A stretch of 64,000 bases of DNA from Trichostrongylus colubriformis (lineage: Eukaryota > Nematoda > Chromadorea > Rhabditida > Trichostrongylidae), in contig OZ022261.1 of assembly GCA_963978905.1 (NCBI GenBank), positions 33,526,102 to 33,590,101 on the forward strand, written 5' to 3'. This document shows, one piece after another, positions 47,400 through 57,800 of the stretch. Below the pieces are notes generated by a model, which made no database searches, had not been told where the DNA came from, and was given only the letters and a program-made list of their open reading frames with translations. The position numbers and the translations under genes are program-made. Each line of letters begins with the position of its first letter. Position 1 is the stretch's first letter.

Positions 47400-47840
47400 A
47401 ACAGTGGATCAAGTACTTTCAAGAAACCACGAAGTTGAAGAGGATACCACTATCTTCCGCTGGCAACGAATGCTGTGAGCTGTTAACAGCCATTCCTCTA
47501 TCTCCGACGTTCCCTTTTGCCTTTTTCAATTGAAATCCCTTGACAGGTGTGATTTGTGACCCTTCAACACTATCTGACCAGGACTGTGCATCAGAACTAA
47601 CCAGGTCACTGCGCCTGGAAAGTGCCTTGCTGGTCCCGTTGTAACTGGCGGCGTGGTTAGGGACGCGGGCGAATCTCCGTGCGTGACCTGACTTTGTGCC
47701 ACATTTCTAACGCACACCTTCTGATGTGGCAGCTTCAGTAACGGTATGAGAAATTCGTTAGGGGATATCATAGCGAGTCCACAGCATTCGTTGCCAGCGG
47801 GAGATAGTGGGATCCTCCTCAGCTCGTACTCAGTCCACAG
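47400..47840. mobile_element. Element with inverted GCAACGAATGCTGTG ends, holding R7
   Basis: CACTATCTTCCGCTGGCAAC at 47450 and GTTGCCAGCGGGAGATAGTG near 47794 are inverted copies about 40 bp long. An R7-like repeat lies between them at about 47565-47720. Confidence 0.5.
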
Positions 47841-47860
47841 TTGTCATATCATTAGGAACT

Positions 47861-48291
47861 CGAAGGAATCGTACACGGAAAAATTAATTTTTATGTTGCT
47901 AATATATTTATGTTGTATTTGCCTAATGTGGGCCGCATGCAAAGTTTCACGCCAAAAAACGTGAAACCGGCTAAGATAGAGCACCACAAAGTCTCGGCCG
48001 GGTGGGCGGGGCCTCCGAGCACGTGCCCATCCCGTCGTCCTCTGCGTCGGAGACGCATTTTAGGATCAAAAAATAAGTATACAGTCCCACTCTTCGTTCC
48101 CAACAGCGGCGGACGACGGGACAAGCTTTCACTTGGAGGCCCCGCCCTCCCGGCCGAGAATTTGGGAAGCTGTATCTCAGCCGAATTCTCACTTTTCTCG
48201 TGAAACTTTGCATGCGGCCCTTATTAGGCAAAAACAACATGAATTTATGGGTGGCAAAAAACTCACTTTTCCGTGGACGATGCCTCTAAAA
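47861..48291. mobile_element. R1 foldback MITE, full copy
   Basis: GAAGGAATCGTACACGGAAA to CCGTGGACGATGCCTCTAAA, with GGTGGGCGGGGCCTCCGAGC and GGAGGCCCCGCCCTCCC inside. Confidence 0.8.
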
Positions 48292-48299
48292 TTTCGGTG

Positions 48300-49945
48300 A
48301 CAGTTCAATTCAGAAGCCGGATGATGGAATAAAATTTCCTTATCAGATAACTGCCAAAACCAGCAATATGGATGTCGCAGCAAAAAATTATCATCGCGGG
48401 CCAGTCACCTGACTGGGCTTTCTGGCTGTACATAATTCTACAAAAGACGTAATACACAATCTTTCCGAAATAACGAAATAGAGATCAACCGGCAATCAAT
48501 GAGAGGAAGCAATTTTGTTATGGGTCGTATATTTAGAGCGGTGAACAATTATTTTTGTTCGATCCAGTTTTATGTCGACAACACTTTCATATAGCGTAAT
48601 GATGGCTGAGTCATCGTAAGTACTTCATCATCGCGTTCCATGTTCTCTTACTACCATCCCTTTTCTGTGTTGCCCGATTCGGTAAGGTTCGGGTATAGAT
48701 TTTCCACGCTTTCCAGAATTTATGACCACTGAAGAAACCCTTTCCTCACCGTCCACCCCTGTAGTCCTCATTCCATTTGCACTCATCCTTCATACAGTTT
48801 TACATTCCTTTTTCTGTTCTGCGAAACGGCCACCAGGGTATTAAATGGAAGCTGAATGTGAGTTTGCATCGCCGAATTGGTAATGGAAAGTTCGCCAAGG
48901 GTGGGCAGAAAAGTTGAATTGGTTTCTATTTGTAACCCATTTATTTGCCTTTTTAACTTCTATTTTGCTTTTCTCGAGTGTAGTCAAAGTGCACAGTAGG
49001 AAACTTCCGTAACTGCTTGAAAACAGTTTAATGGTAAAATGAGAAAGCGTGGATACGCTTTTTAATAGTTGGATTCACTGTCAGAGGTAGGACTGCACGG
49101 ATCAATTTTCAAGCGTACAATATTACCGCAATTTGGGGTGTGGGGGGGGGGGGGGGTGACGATGCGAACGGTCGCACTAGGGTATTTGCTGGAAGTAAAA
49201 AGAGCGGAAAATTTCCTGGGCGCTATAACGGTGTATGAGAAATCAAACTCTGATGGATAAGTTATCAGTTTCCCTTGAAAGCTGACGCGAAGTTCATTTC
49301 TTAGACCCGCTACGGACGAAAAAGTGGTTTTCTAGAGCCCATCTCTAATTACTCAATTCTAGACTGCTTATTTTCCGCACAAACATCACATCTGATATAC
49401 TTTTATCAATGAATAAAGTAACTAATGTGAAAATGGAGCGGAAGAGAGAATCATACAAGGTCACTAGCATTCTCCAAAAATGGAACTAATAGGGTCATAT
49501 ATCAGAAAAAGTGGCGAGCGGAACAGGATGTATCGGAGATCGGAATACAAAATTATTTCTCTGATCTGACAATGGGACATCAATGGTGAATCGACCCATT
49601 TCTACATAATCTCTTATTTTACTGCACGTCTACATAGCCGCGCAACAAGTACTCCCTTTAATTACAGCATATTGGCTGCCATTGTGCTCGGGTAATTGTC
49701 GTCGTGAAGGTGGCTATATGAGAAAGATGTGCTAGCGTAATATTACAATTCAGAGCTCGGTTACGTAATTATCCAGTATCCAGTAATATCAATTATCGAC
49801 GGATATCGATTTTGTGGTCGACAAGTTTACTCAGAAGAGATTGGACTTGAAAGAAGGCGACCTCACCAGATCATTAATGAAATCCAGCATTATTCTAAGA
49901 GAATGGTGGAGATATCATAGATGTGTCTCCTTGTTAAAATATGCT
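48300..49945. other. No gene seen
   Basis: AT-rich intergenic DNA with a run of about 15 G at 49141-49156. Confidence 0.4.
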
Positions 49946-49948
49946 TCA

Positions 49949-50230
49949 ACAGTCCATACCAAAAGTTTACGGACTCCAAATTTTTGTTGACATTTTTTGT
50001 TCAACGAAAACAACAGTCATTTTTGCTATACATTAATTTTACTGTCCGATTCCATGCATACGACAACCTTCGTATGCATGGAATCGCTTCGAATACCTTA
50101 TCTGACGGTTTTTAGAAAAATATGAAAATTCTTATTATTGGGAAAATCTTCTTCAATCGAAATCATGTGGACATTCGGAAAAAACATAAAAACAAAGATC
50201 CACCCCAAGTGTCCACATACTTTTTATATG
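49949..50230. mobile_element. Possible Tc-type MITE remnant
   Basis: CAGTCCATACCAAAAGTTTACGG at the left and GTGTCCACATACTTTTTATA at the right are imperfect inverted ends of Tc/mariner style. A perfect hairpin lies inside at 50048-50085. Confidence 0.35.
50048..50085. repeat. Perfect 16-bp hairpin, 6-nt loop
   Basis: GATTCCATGCATACGA is followed after CAACCT by its exact reverse complement. Confidence 0.9.
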
Positions 50231-50562
50231 AACAAAAAATCCAGTCGAAATGTTCAAAAAACCCTCAGCTCGAAATGTTCACCGCATATCTGTACACCTT
50301 CCTGTTATTTTTTATAGGTTATCAAATTATGGAAATTCACAGAAAAAGTTTATTGAAAAATTCTTGTTTCCCCTCTAATTTGATTTTTGTGGTGTCCACT
50401 TACTTATGGTATGCAATGTACATAAATATTATAGAATATCGCCACTGGCAGATTTTAGGGCCAATTATGAGGCCCGAAGCGGAAGGACAATGTATCGCGG
50501 GTGGTTTCAGAGAAGTGATGACTGCTCTTTGGCATGCAACAGCTATACAAACATATGAGTAA
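50122..50562 (+). other. 146-codon open frame, unrecognised
   Basis: Starts ATG; hydrophobic middle (YLYTFLLFFIGYQI) and a tail RHWQILGPIMRPEAEGQ. The AT-rich base composition and lack of homology leave it doubtful as a gene. Confidence 0.25.
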
Positions 50563-50690
50563 CTTGTCATGAATCGAGATGTTTGTTCGTTTGCTGCAAA
50601 CAAATGGCATAACCCTTAGAAAAAGAAACTTTTCAAGACCCACGACAAAGAAGATTCAGAATTTGTGATGAAATAGCGCAAGTACCAAAG

Positions 50691-51005
50691 ATGACCCACA
50701 CGGGTTACGACATGCACGACGAGCCACTGTCGTCTACGCATACATTGCGATACGTCGTGTACACCTCTGGCCTCTCCCCTATCAGCCTTGTCGCCACCTT
50801 TCCCTCACGTTCACGTTCATCGCTGTCCAAATATGGCCGTAGTCGTGTGGATACCAACAAATTAATCACCATTAAACTCGGATTTGATCGCCGTTGTTTA
50901 CGGTCGGAGTTCTTGGAAAGAATAATGAATTCAGAAAACAATTTGGAAAGGACAGAAGAAGATGAGGCAAACAAGCGCATCAGTAATAAAAAATCGATAG
51001 CATGA
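50691..51005 (+). other. 104-codon open frame, unrecognised
   Basis: The frame is open on plus (tail EFLERIMNSENNLERTEEDE) while the minus strand of the same segment is also open over 91 codons. Neither has a family motif. Confidence 0.25.
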
Positions 51006-51082
51006 AGTTCATTATGTGAAGCAGTGGGTCATGAATACAAAACAAAAAATTACCGATACTTTAGAAAAGTGGTTGACAACTG

Positions 51083-51562
51083 TCAGTGGAAATAATCAAG
51101 GAGGAATGACCATGTTCCCAGTTTTACCGGAATGACTAAGTCGGAAGGATGAGACATGTCGACCGCGCGACATGGAAGAAACCGGTCGCCACGCCTATCT
51201 GCGATGTGGCGAAGGTTTCGGATCAAACAGCGAAATGTGAAGGCAGGCAAGCACGAGAGATAGTAGAGCTGAAGGAGAGCCATCGCGAAGGAGATTGGCA
51301 TGGGCAGCGACTGATCTGATCCGATAAGAAGGTCATTATTGAGCGAAAAAAAGCCGTTGCCGCTGACAGGTGAGGAACAGAGCGATGGTGTGGAACGACA
51401 AATCAACAGCAGTTCTGAACATCCGGCATCGGTGCACTTAGCAGCGGGGTCAAGCATGGATTGATTAATCCTCAGGGAGGTTGTATTCGGGACTCTGAAA
51501 AGGGAGGGATTTTTTTTGGAATTATCGGCACCTTTTTTGGGCAGAACTTCGAGTATAGACAA
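51083..51562 (-). other. 159-codon open frame, possible exon
   Basis: A strong acceptor CCCTTTTCAG at about 51494 opens roughly 130 codons ending before 51083 (with SMLDPAAKCTDAGCSELLLI and a hydrophobic MALLQLYYLSCLPAFTF). It could be a downstream exon of the 53-54 kb gene or an independent ORF. No family recognised. Confidence 0.3.
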
Positions 51563-52159
51563 GAAGGTCAGCCGAAGAAAGGGGTAGAGGGGGGGGGGGT
51601 TGCATTTTCCGATTTTTCTCGATGCTATGCTTGACCATGCTTAGCAGTTTGCTGGTGGGACTCTGACAACAGGAGTGTAATGGACTACTGCACGTGTGAG
51701 GATTATATATCATTCCGCGGCTTCAAGCATCAGCTGTCTGCTTTTGAGCCGTCTTTGACAAGTGTCCACGTAATACTCGGGATCATCTATGCATTATGCA
51801 TTTTTCTCCGCGCTTGAAATATTGATGTGCGAAAGAAGTGGGCAGGCTCGTCTTCAGTGACACCGAACGACGCAGATCAAAACGAAAAGACCCATTATAG
51901 GGGAATGTTTCGATTTCGGTGACAAAGCCTATGAGATATGAGTGGACCATCTGGTTGGAATACGAAAGTTGAGTCGCCTAGTACCTGGTCAGACGCATAA
52001 CTTGATAGCCGGGCTGAGGGTAATTAATATTGCCAGGAAAAGGCATGCGTCGATATGGGCATTCAAGATGAGATGCAGGTCGCCCTATGGATCCCTTAGA
52101 GAGATTTCAACACCATCATTCGAATCTATTGAAGAACTAGGATAGGATGATTTTGTCTG

Positions 52160-52456
52160 ATTGTGGAATATGAAAGTAGGAGCGCTTAGCAGTGCAACGG
52201 CAGAGAAAAGACTGCATGAAACGGTCAAATGTGCAACACCAGCACCCTTTTTTCATTCATTCTCTTCTGCCCTCTCTGCATCACTAGCACTGAGGAGTAG
52301 ATGTAGATGGCGAGGGTTTGTGCCAGCCATCCGCGTTGTTTGTCCCGCTCTCGCAGTAACTCGGCCACTGAAGAGCTCAGCTCGAAGTAGGGTGCGACGA
52401 AATTGTGGTAAAACTCCAAGCCGTGCTTTTCACCGCGAGTTTCACCACAATTATTA
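52160..52456. mobile_element. R4-type repeat, abutting the mariner
   Basis: GAAACGGTCAAATGTGCAAC, CGCTCTCGCAGTAACTCGGCC and GCGAGTTTCACCACA follow the order in 62141-62554. It stops where the mariner begins. Confidence 0.5.
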
Positions 52457-53093
52457 TTAGGTTGTACCAAAAGAGTTGTACGATTTCTTTCACCATCAGT
52501 TTTTGTTATTATTTCTTCCAACAAACAACAATTAGGCGACAACGTATCCACCATTCTTATCGACAACACTCTGCCACCTCATAGGTAGATCGTTGTTTCC
52601 CACCTCCCAGAACACTGGGTTCTGAGAGTTGAAGAAGTCAGCGATCGCCTTTGCAAGCACGTCATAAACAACGAACTCTATCTTGGCCAGGAAAGATTTC
52701 AGAAGATGGGAAAAGATGATAGTCAGCTGGAGCAATGTCTGGAGAGTATGACGGGGGCAGGACATCTCAGCCGAGCTCCTGTAGCTTGGCCTGGGTACTT
52801 TTCGCGACGTGGGAGCGGGCGTCATCATGAAGGAAGGTGACCGCGGACTTTCTCCAGCGCTTTTCTCGAGCAGCGACGGCGAGTTTGTGCCAGCACCTTG
52901 TGGAATAGCATTCCTTTCGCGTCCTAGAAGCAGCACAGTCCTGAGCCCACGGAATCTGGCGTATCAATATATACTTTGCTAGAAACTAAGAGGACGTCTT
53001 ACCATATTCCTGAACCGCCTAGATATGTCTCGAAGTAAACAAGAGTTGCTGTTGTTTTTGGAAAAATGCTACAAAACTTTCGGTACAACCTAA
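52457..53093 (-). mobile_element. Mariner element with decayed transposase
   Basis: Inverted ends TTAGGTTGTACCAAAAG and CTTTCGGTACAACCTAA are each flanked by TA (52455-52456 and 53094-53095), the mariner target duplication. On the minus strand FLHDDARSHVAKSTQAKLQELG (catalytic Asp region) is in one frame and the C-terminal IADFFNSQNPVFWEVG...LPMRWQ in another. The N-terminal half is deleted. It lies just downstream of the last recovered exon of the 53-54 kb gene. Confidence 0.85.
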
Positions 53094-53235
53094 TATTTCC
53101 ACAACTGATCTTTTCATTCACAGTATAACGTTCCCAGCTCTGCGTATCTTCAATGCCCCCTTCTAATGCCAAACGCACCCAATCCTTTCACTTGTTATCA
53201 GATGTCCTGTAAGATCTGCTAAGCACTGTGCCTAG

Positions 53236-54734
53236 CTACAGCCACAGATACTCGTTGGCGCCCAACAAACACTGAGAACTGCTTTTCTGGCCATACATCA
53301 TCCTGAACTTGAGGGCCATGAATTTGCTTGACCTGAGCTCTTTCACGGACTGCAGGACAGATGCGAAAATATGAAGCATATCGCATACTGGCATGAGATT
53401 TGTGCTCCACACGCTCTCCAACATTGCAGGCTAAAGAAGTACTTTAAAAACCGTCTGGAAAAATTTCTCTAATGCTTACCCGCATCATCTTAAGGAATGA
53501 TTCGTTACAGAAAAGCTAAGAAACGCTTTGCAAACATTCAGATGACATTATACATGGGGTTACCAGATTTGGAGTGTTGATTACGATCGCCGTGCCCTCA
53601 AAACCGACCCCATCCTCTCCTTTGCATCAACATATAGTGCTGAGGGTATAATCTCAAACTGTCCGCGAAAAAACGTCGCTCACCATCGACAATCGCAGTT
53701 GCTACCAAGATTCGAATATGATTATTGATTGACGGACGACTTTCTTTCAGAAACCATTTCACCGGCCTAGAAATTACCACAAAATTGGTCAATGCGTTTT
53801 ACTCGAGGAAATTTTTCCCTTAATAGGGTACCCTCTCCTTCCATCTCGAAATACAGGCTATCGTTGAAAATTCCTCATCCCATGTTTGACCCTGGACCTC
53901 TTTATTGCACAGAGTGGCGTCGTTCCGCCGGGTGTGTACACTTACGTCGGATTTTCGCGCGGCCGCTCGCGGCGCCGCGGATTTGTTCGCGTGTGATTGC
54001 GCACATTGCAACGCTCCCTCAGAGTTTTACGCCCGACTAAATTGCTTTTTAATCAGGATTCTTATCAAGTAATGCTATCGTTTCCCTTGCTTTTTATGTC
54101 ACTATTTTGCCTTTTTAGGGCACAAAAGTTGTTTTTTAGATAATGATGACATAAGCAGCTATTTTTTAAAGGAGATCCATAGTTTCAGAAGACTGCGTCC
54201 TGAGCGGAATCGCAACCGACCGCGGCAACTTGTGCTGACGGCACCGCGAGTGTGACATCGCAAAGCGAAAATTCGACATAAGGGTACATACCCTTCCGCT
54301 CTCACGGTGGTGGACTAGGTGAGCTCCTTTCCCTCGTACGTGGTCTCTTCAACTGTTTTCCTGGTTCTCAGTAAGAACAGACAGGAGAATGAGGCGTTTG
54401 GCGGCGTAGTAGACAAACTTTTAAATCTTGAGCCCTGTTTAGGCATTTAAGGGAGGCGATCTGGTTGAAATGTCATACCGTTAATGAACAGTTCCACCAA
54501 ACAAGTTCCTTGACATAGCAGAAAAATAAAATTAACGTCGATGCCGAAGTTTTACGAAGAGAGAACTTGGAGTCTAATAGTAAGTACTCTTGACTGAGGT
54601 ATGTACCAAACCTTGCTCAGAAGATCAGGTCTCTTACTTATAAGAACAAACCGCAGATAGACCTTCACACACCCTTACAGAAATTTCGAGAGCTGTTCCT
54701 CCTTCTCTTCCAGCTCACCACACGTAATGGGTAA
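53236..54734 (-). CDS. Candidate formin FH2-like gene, four exons
   Basis: Minus-strand exons: 54734-54679 (acceptor TTCAAATCAG, donor GTAAGGG), 53766-53706 (acceptor TTTCTAG, donor GTAGCA), 53515-53480 (acceptor GTTTCTTAG, donor GTAAGC) and 53430-53236 (acceptor TTCTTTAG, open to TAG). The last three have a single usable frame in this chain and all phases agree; the last intron is 49 nt. The product is helical: GELEEKEEQLSKFLPVKWFL, PSINNHIRILLFCNESFL, KELRSSKFMALKF. The pattern (charged helix, P-x-I-x-x-x-IRILLF, then an ELRSSKF-like block) resembles the knob region of FH2 actin-nucleating domains, most like INF2-type formins; this is by eye only. No start Met lies in the first two exons, and the stop may be bypassed by a later donor (GTATCTG). 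Confidence 0.42.
53925..54010. repeat. R6-like fragment
   Basis: CGGGTGTGTACACTTACGTC followed by a GCGC-rich palindromic centre (CGCGGCCGCTCGCGGCGCCGCGG). Confidence 0.35.
54186..54302. repeat. R6-type half element
   Basis: Ends CGACATAAGGGTACATA, the R6 terminus. The body pairs with 41790-41870. Confidence 0.4.
54310..54600. repeat. Dispersed repeat, pair with 58410-58680
   Basis: GTGGACTAGGTGAGCTCCTTTCCCTCGT and later GAAGTTTTACGAAGAGAGAA recur in order, diverged, at 58410-58680. The class is unknown. Confidence 0.4.
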
Positions 54735-54825
54735 CTGATTTGAATTAGAATGTTCGATAAAATATTCTGCAGTCGTAAAGGAAAACAAGTGTGAGTTTTG
54801 CCAAACAAATATTTGACCAATAAGC

Positions 54826-54831
54826 TTTAAT
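54826..54831 (-). terminator. Poly(A) signal ATTAAA of the two-Ig gene
   Basis: Minus-strand ATTAAA 10 nt past the TAA at 54842-54844. This variant signal is common in nematodes. Confidence 0.55.
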
Positions 54832-54841
54832 AATAGTGAAA

Positions 54842-57800
54842 TTATGGCTTAGAAAAAGGTGTGTACATCTGATGGCAGACAGTGTTGCACATTCTCGAAC
54901 AGAACAGCTGTTTATTCTCCGTTTCTGTTCCTGAAATTCAACACATTCACTGTTTCACATCACGAACGTATCCGAAGGCCCTTACCAACGGTAATCCTTC
55001 TGTACAGAGTTGAACCACTTATGGGATGGAACACCTGAAAATATGCGTGAAATATCAGATCATTTCTAAGTGGGCAAATGTTTGGATTACTCGCAAATAG
55101 GCCGCCTTCATACTTTGTGGTGTGGTGCCGCGGCAGGGCGTGGTCGCGTGTGAAGGCAGTAGGCAGTGTGGCACGGGCAGAGGTGCAGAGACGATGTAGC
55201 CACGCCCTGCCGCCGGCACCGCGGAGTATGGAGGCGGCCTCACAGCTACTGTGCCTCTCGTTGGAAACAGGGAAAGGTGAGGATTATTTTGTCGATGTGC
55301 TCCCCCACATATCAGGCACTTCGATGCACATAAACTCATTCACTAGTCTCGATGGCAGACGATGTTCAAGACAATATAGTCAATCTCTAATTGATGAGCA
55401 GAGTGCTTACTTGTGAATCGCGAAAGGAGGAGAGCTCATTCACCGCCGAACCAAATCCTTCTGATCCATTCTTTAGCCAAATGGAATGCTGTCCTATCAA
55501 CAACTTTTGTAATTACTGTCGACGTGTTAATCGGACTCTTTCATGCCATCCGTTATGGACTCATAAGTTTTCATAGTACGTTCATGCAAATACATTGAAA
55601 GATAACGGTAAGTACCTGTGTTCAGCTGAATAGTTAATACCACTAGAAATGTATTCATACTGGGTTGAAGCATACTGATGCGGATCTTTTCAACAATTCT
55701 ACTTGGCAAAAACAGCGATTGAATTTAGCAAGATCGTGTTAAAATGATTATTCGGGAGCGTTTTCACCACCGCAATCAGGGACTGCTTCCCATTTGGTAG
55801 TCGTTAAAACGTCAATTTCTACTACAAAAAGTGCAGCATTAGAAAGCCGCATTAGTTACCCTTCAACCCATACACAGGCAGTACATAGGCATTACCTAAG
55901 TGTATCCTAAATAGGTGTCTCGGAGTGCTATGCAAAAGATTCCTTCAGCGTGGCACTCGCTTTCATGACTCCTACTAATATTTATCCCCATGAGACAGCA
56001 AACTTATAAATCATTTAGTGGGTCCACCCACACTATGCGCAGAAACACTCAGTGAAATGTATTTTAGATGTTCTCGTACGTAACGTCCCAATAAAACTCT
56101 GTTACGCGTGCATTTGGCTACTCATTTGTCACCAGAAAACCTTCAAAAAGATCCGGACAAGATACAGTTTTCACCAAGATACCCTGCTAATTTCAGATAC
56201 ATTTGCCCATGTGTCTCTTCTGAATTTAAGAGGAAAAGAAAATGCAGTAAAGCGACTGCTGTAGTCAGGTGCAAGTGAATGATTGCGGTAGACATGCACC
56301 CTAAACGACCCCAAACGACCGCACTGTTGATGGATTACCCCAGTCAAATCCAAGCAGCATCAGCAACCGATTCAGTCGTAGCAAAATCATGCATCACTTG
56401 TCCTGTGTGTGAGAAGACCCTTAATACCGGTATATTTCCAAAAACCGTCGGGCTTGACTGACACGTGCAAACACTTCCTTATATTCTAAGTCGGTATCTG
56501 CACAGTGCGAAGGTCAGGATTTTCATTTTGTATGAAAACAGAAAGACTAATTGTTTTGGGATTACGTGTACGACTCTGTTGAGCAATAAACGTGATCAAC
56601 AACCTGTTTGTCAGAGATGACTTGATGGTGCCATACCTTGTATGACTGACTCATCCTAGTGCTTCACGTGACAATACATACATGTGTACACATCAACACG
56701 GGTCTGCTACATAGCAAACATGACCTTCTGAGCTCTCGCGTGACATATTTCACATCCATTATACTTATCTGTTACTTTCCAGCATATTACTCCGGGTGTG
56801 TACCCTTATGTCAGGATTGTCGCACCGCGGCATGTCGCAAGTGAAGCAAGGCGGACGAGCTAAAGGCGCCATGTTGTTGGGTCGCGGAGCGATTACAAGT
56901 CAACTGCGTATTGCGCCCATAGTATTACCGTGCAATCGTTCTAAGACCCAACAACCGCGACGCGCATGGCTCGCACACACTGCGTCGCACGTCGTCGTCG
57001 TACGACAATCCTGACATAAGGGTACACACCCTATTATTCCTTGTTAATGTGATGAAAAAAAATCACTCAAAGAACCTCGAAATAAGAAAGGGGCCCAGCG
57101 CATTTCTACGAGGCTGTAGGTAAACCTTCATCAAATATGTGGATTACAACGTTTCCAGATTAAACGGCTGCCGCAACTCCCAAATTTCTCGTCCGATCAC
57201 AGATGTACGATGATGTTATCGAAGTAAGTACCCATAGCAGCAACAGCTAAGGCGAACTCGTGAGAAACAGGCTCACGACAAGCGGTGCATATCAACGGAT
57301 TGCTTTATATGCCTGTATGGTACATTTGGGATTACGGCAAATCTGGTAGGATCGGTAGAATTTTATGAAAGCCATGTTACGAACAAATTGGGTTGAGGAA
57401 TAAGTTCTCGTGGTTTCTTTACCCCCGTTTTTAACATTGTTTCCTTCATCTTTCGACGAAGCTTATATATGCATTCGATAGAGCTTTTTTTGCTCTACAA
57501 GATGATACTCTTTTTTGTATCTTCTCATATTTCAGCATGTAGGAATAAGCTTCTACCAGTTTTCAATTCGAAATTGCGCAATGAAAAAGAATTTCTTTGG
57601 CAGAGTGCTTTTCACCATTCGATAGAGCTCTTTTCGCTCCACAAGATAGTGTTTATGTTTTTTGTTCGAATCAAATTTTGCCATTTTTTATATCATTTAA
57701 AAGTCGACGAAATCGAGCATTTCCGTCACATGGTGTCAAAAATGCTCGATTTCGTCGACTATTAAATGATCTAAAAAATGGCAAAAATTAACTCGAACAA

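Noticed and set aside
53219..53430. Second frame of the exon at 53430 (with RAQVKQIHGPQVQDDVWPEK)
   Set aside because: It would require skipping the 36-nt exon at 53515-53480, which is joined to 53430 by an excellent 49-nt intron and has only one open frame.
55527..55709. FN3-like stretch ISMLQPSMNTFLVVLTI on the minus strand
   Set aside because: It falls between exons 5 and 6 of the two-Ig gene, which join directly in phase and complete Ig2. Its acceptor is weak.
56279..56461. Cysteine-rich plus frame with CITCPVCEKTL, zinc-finger-like
   Set aside because: It is followed by an in-frame stop before the histidine part, and no neighbouring exon on the plus strand supports it.
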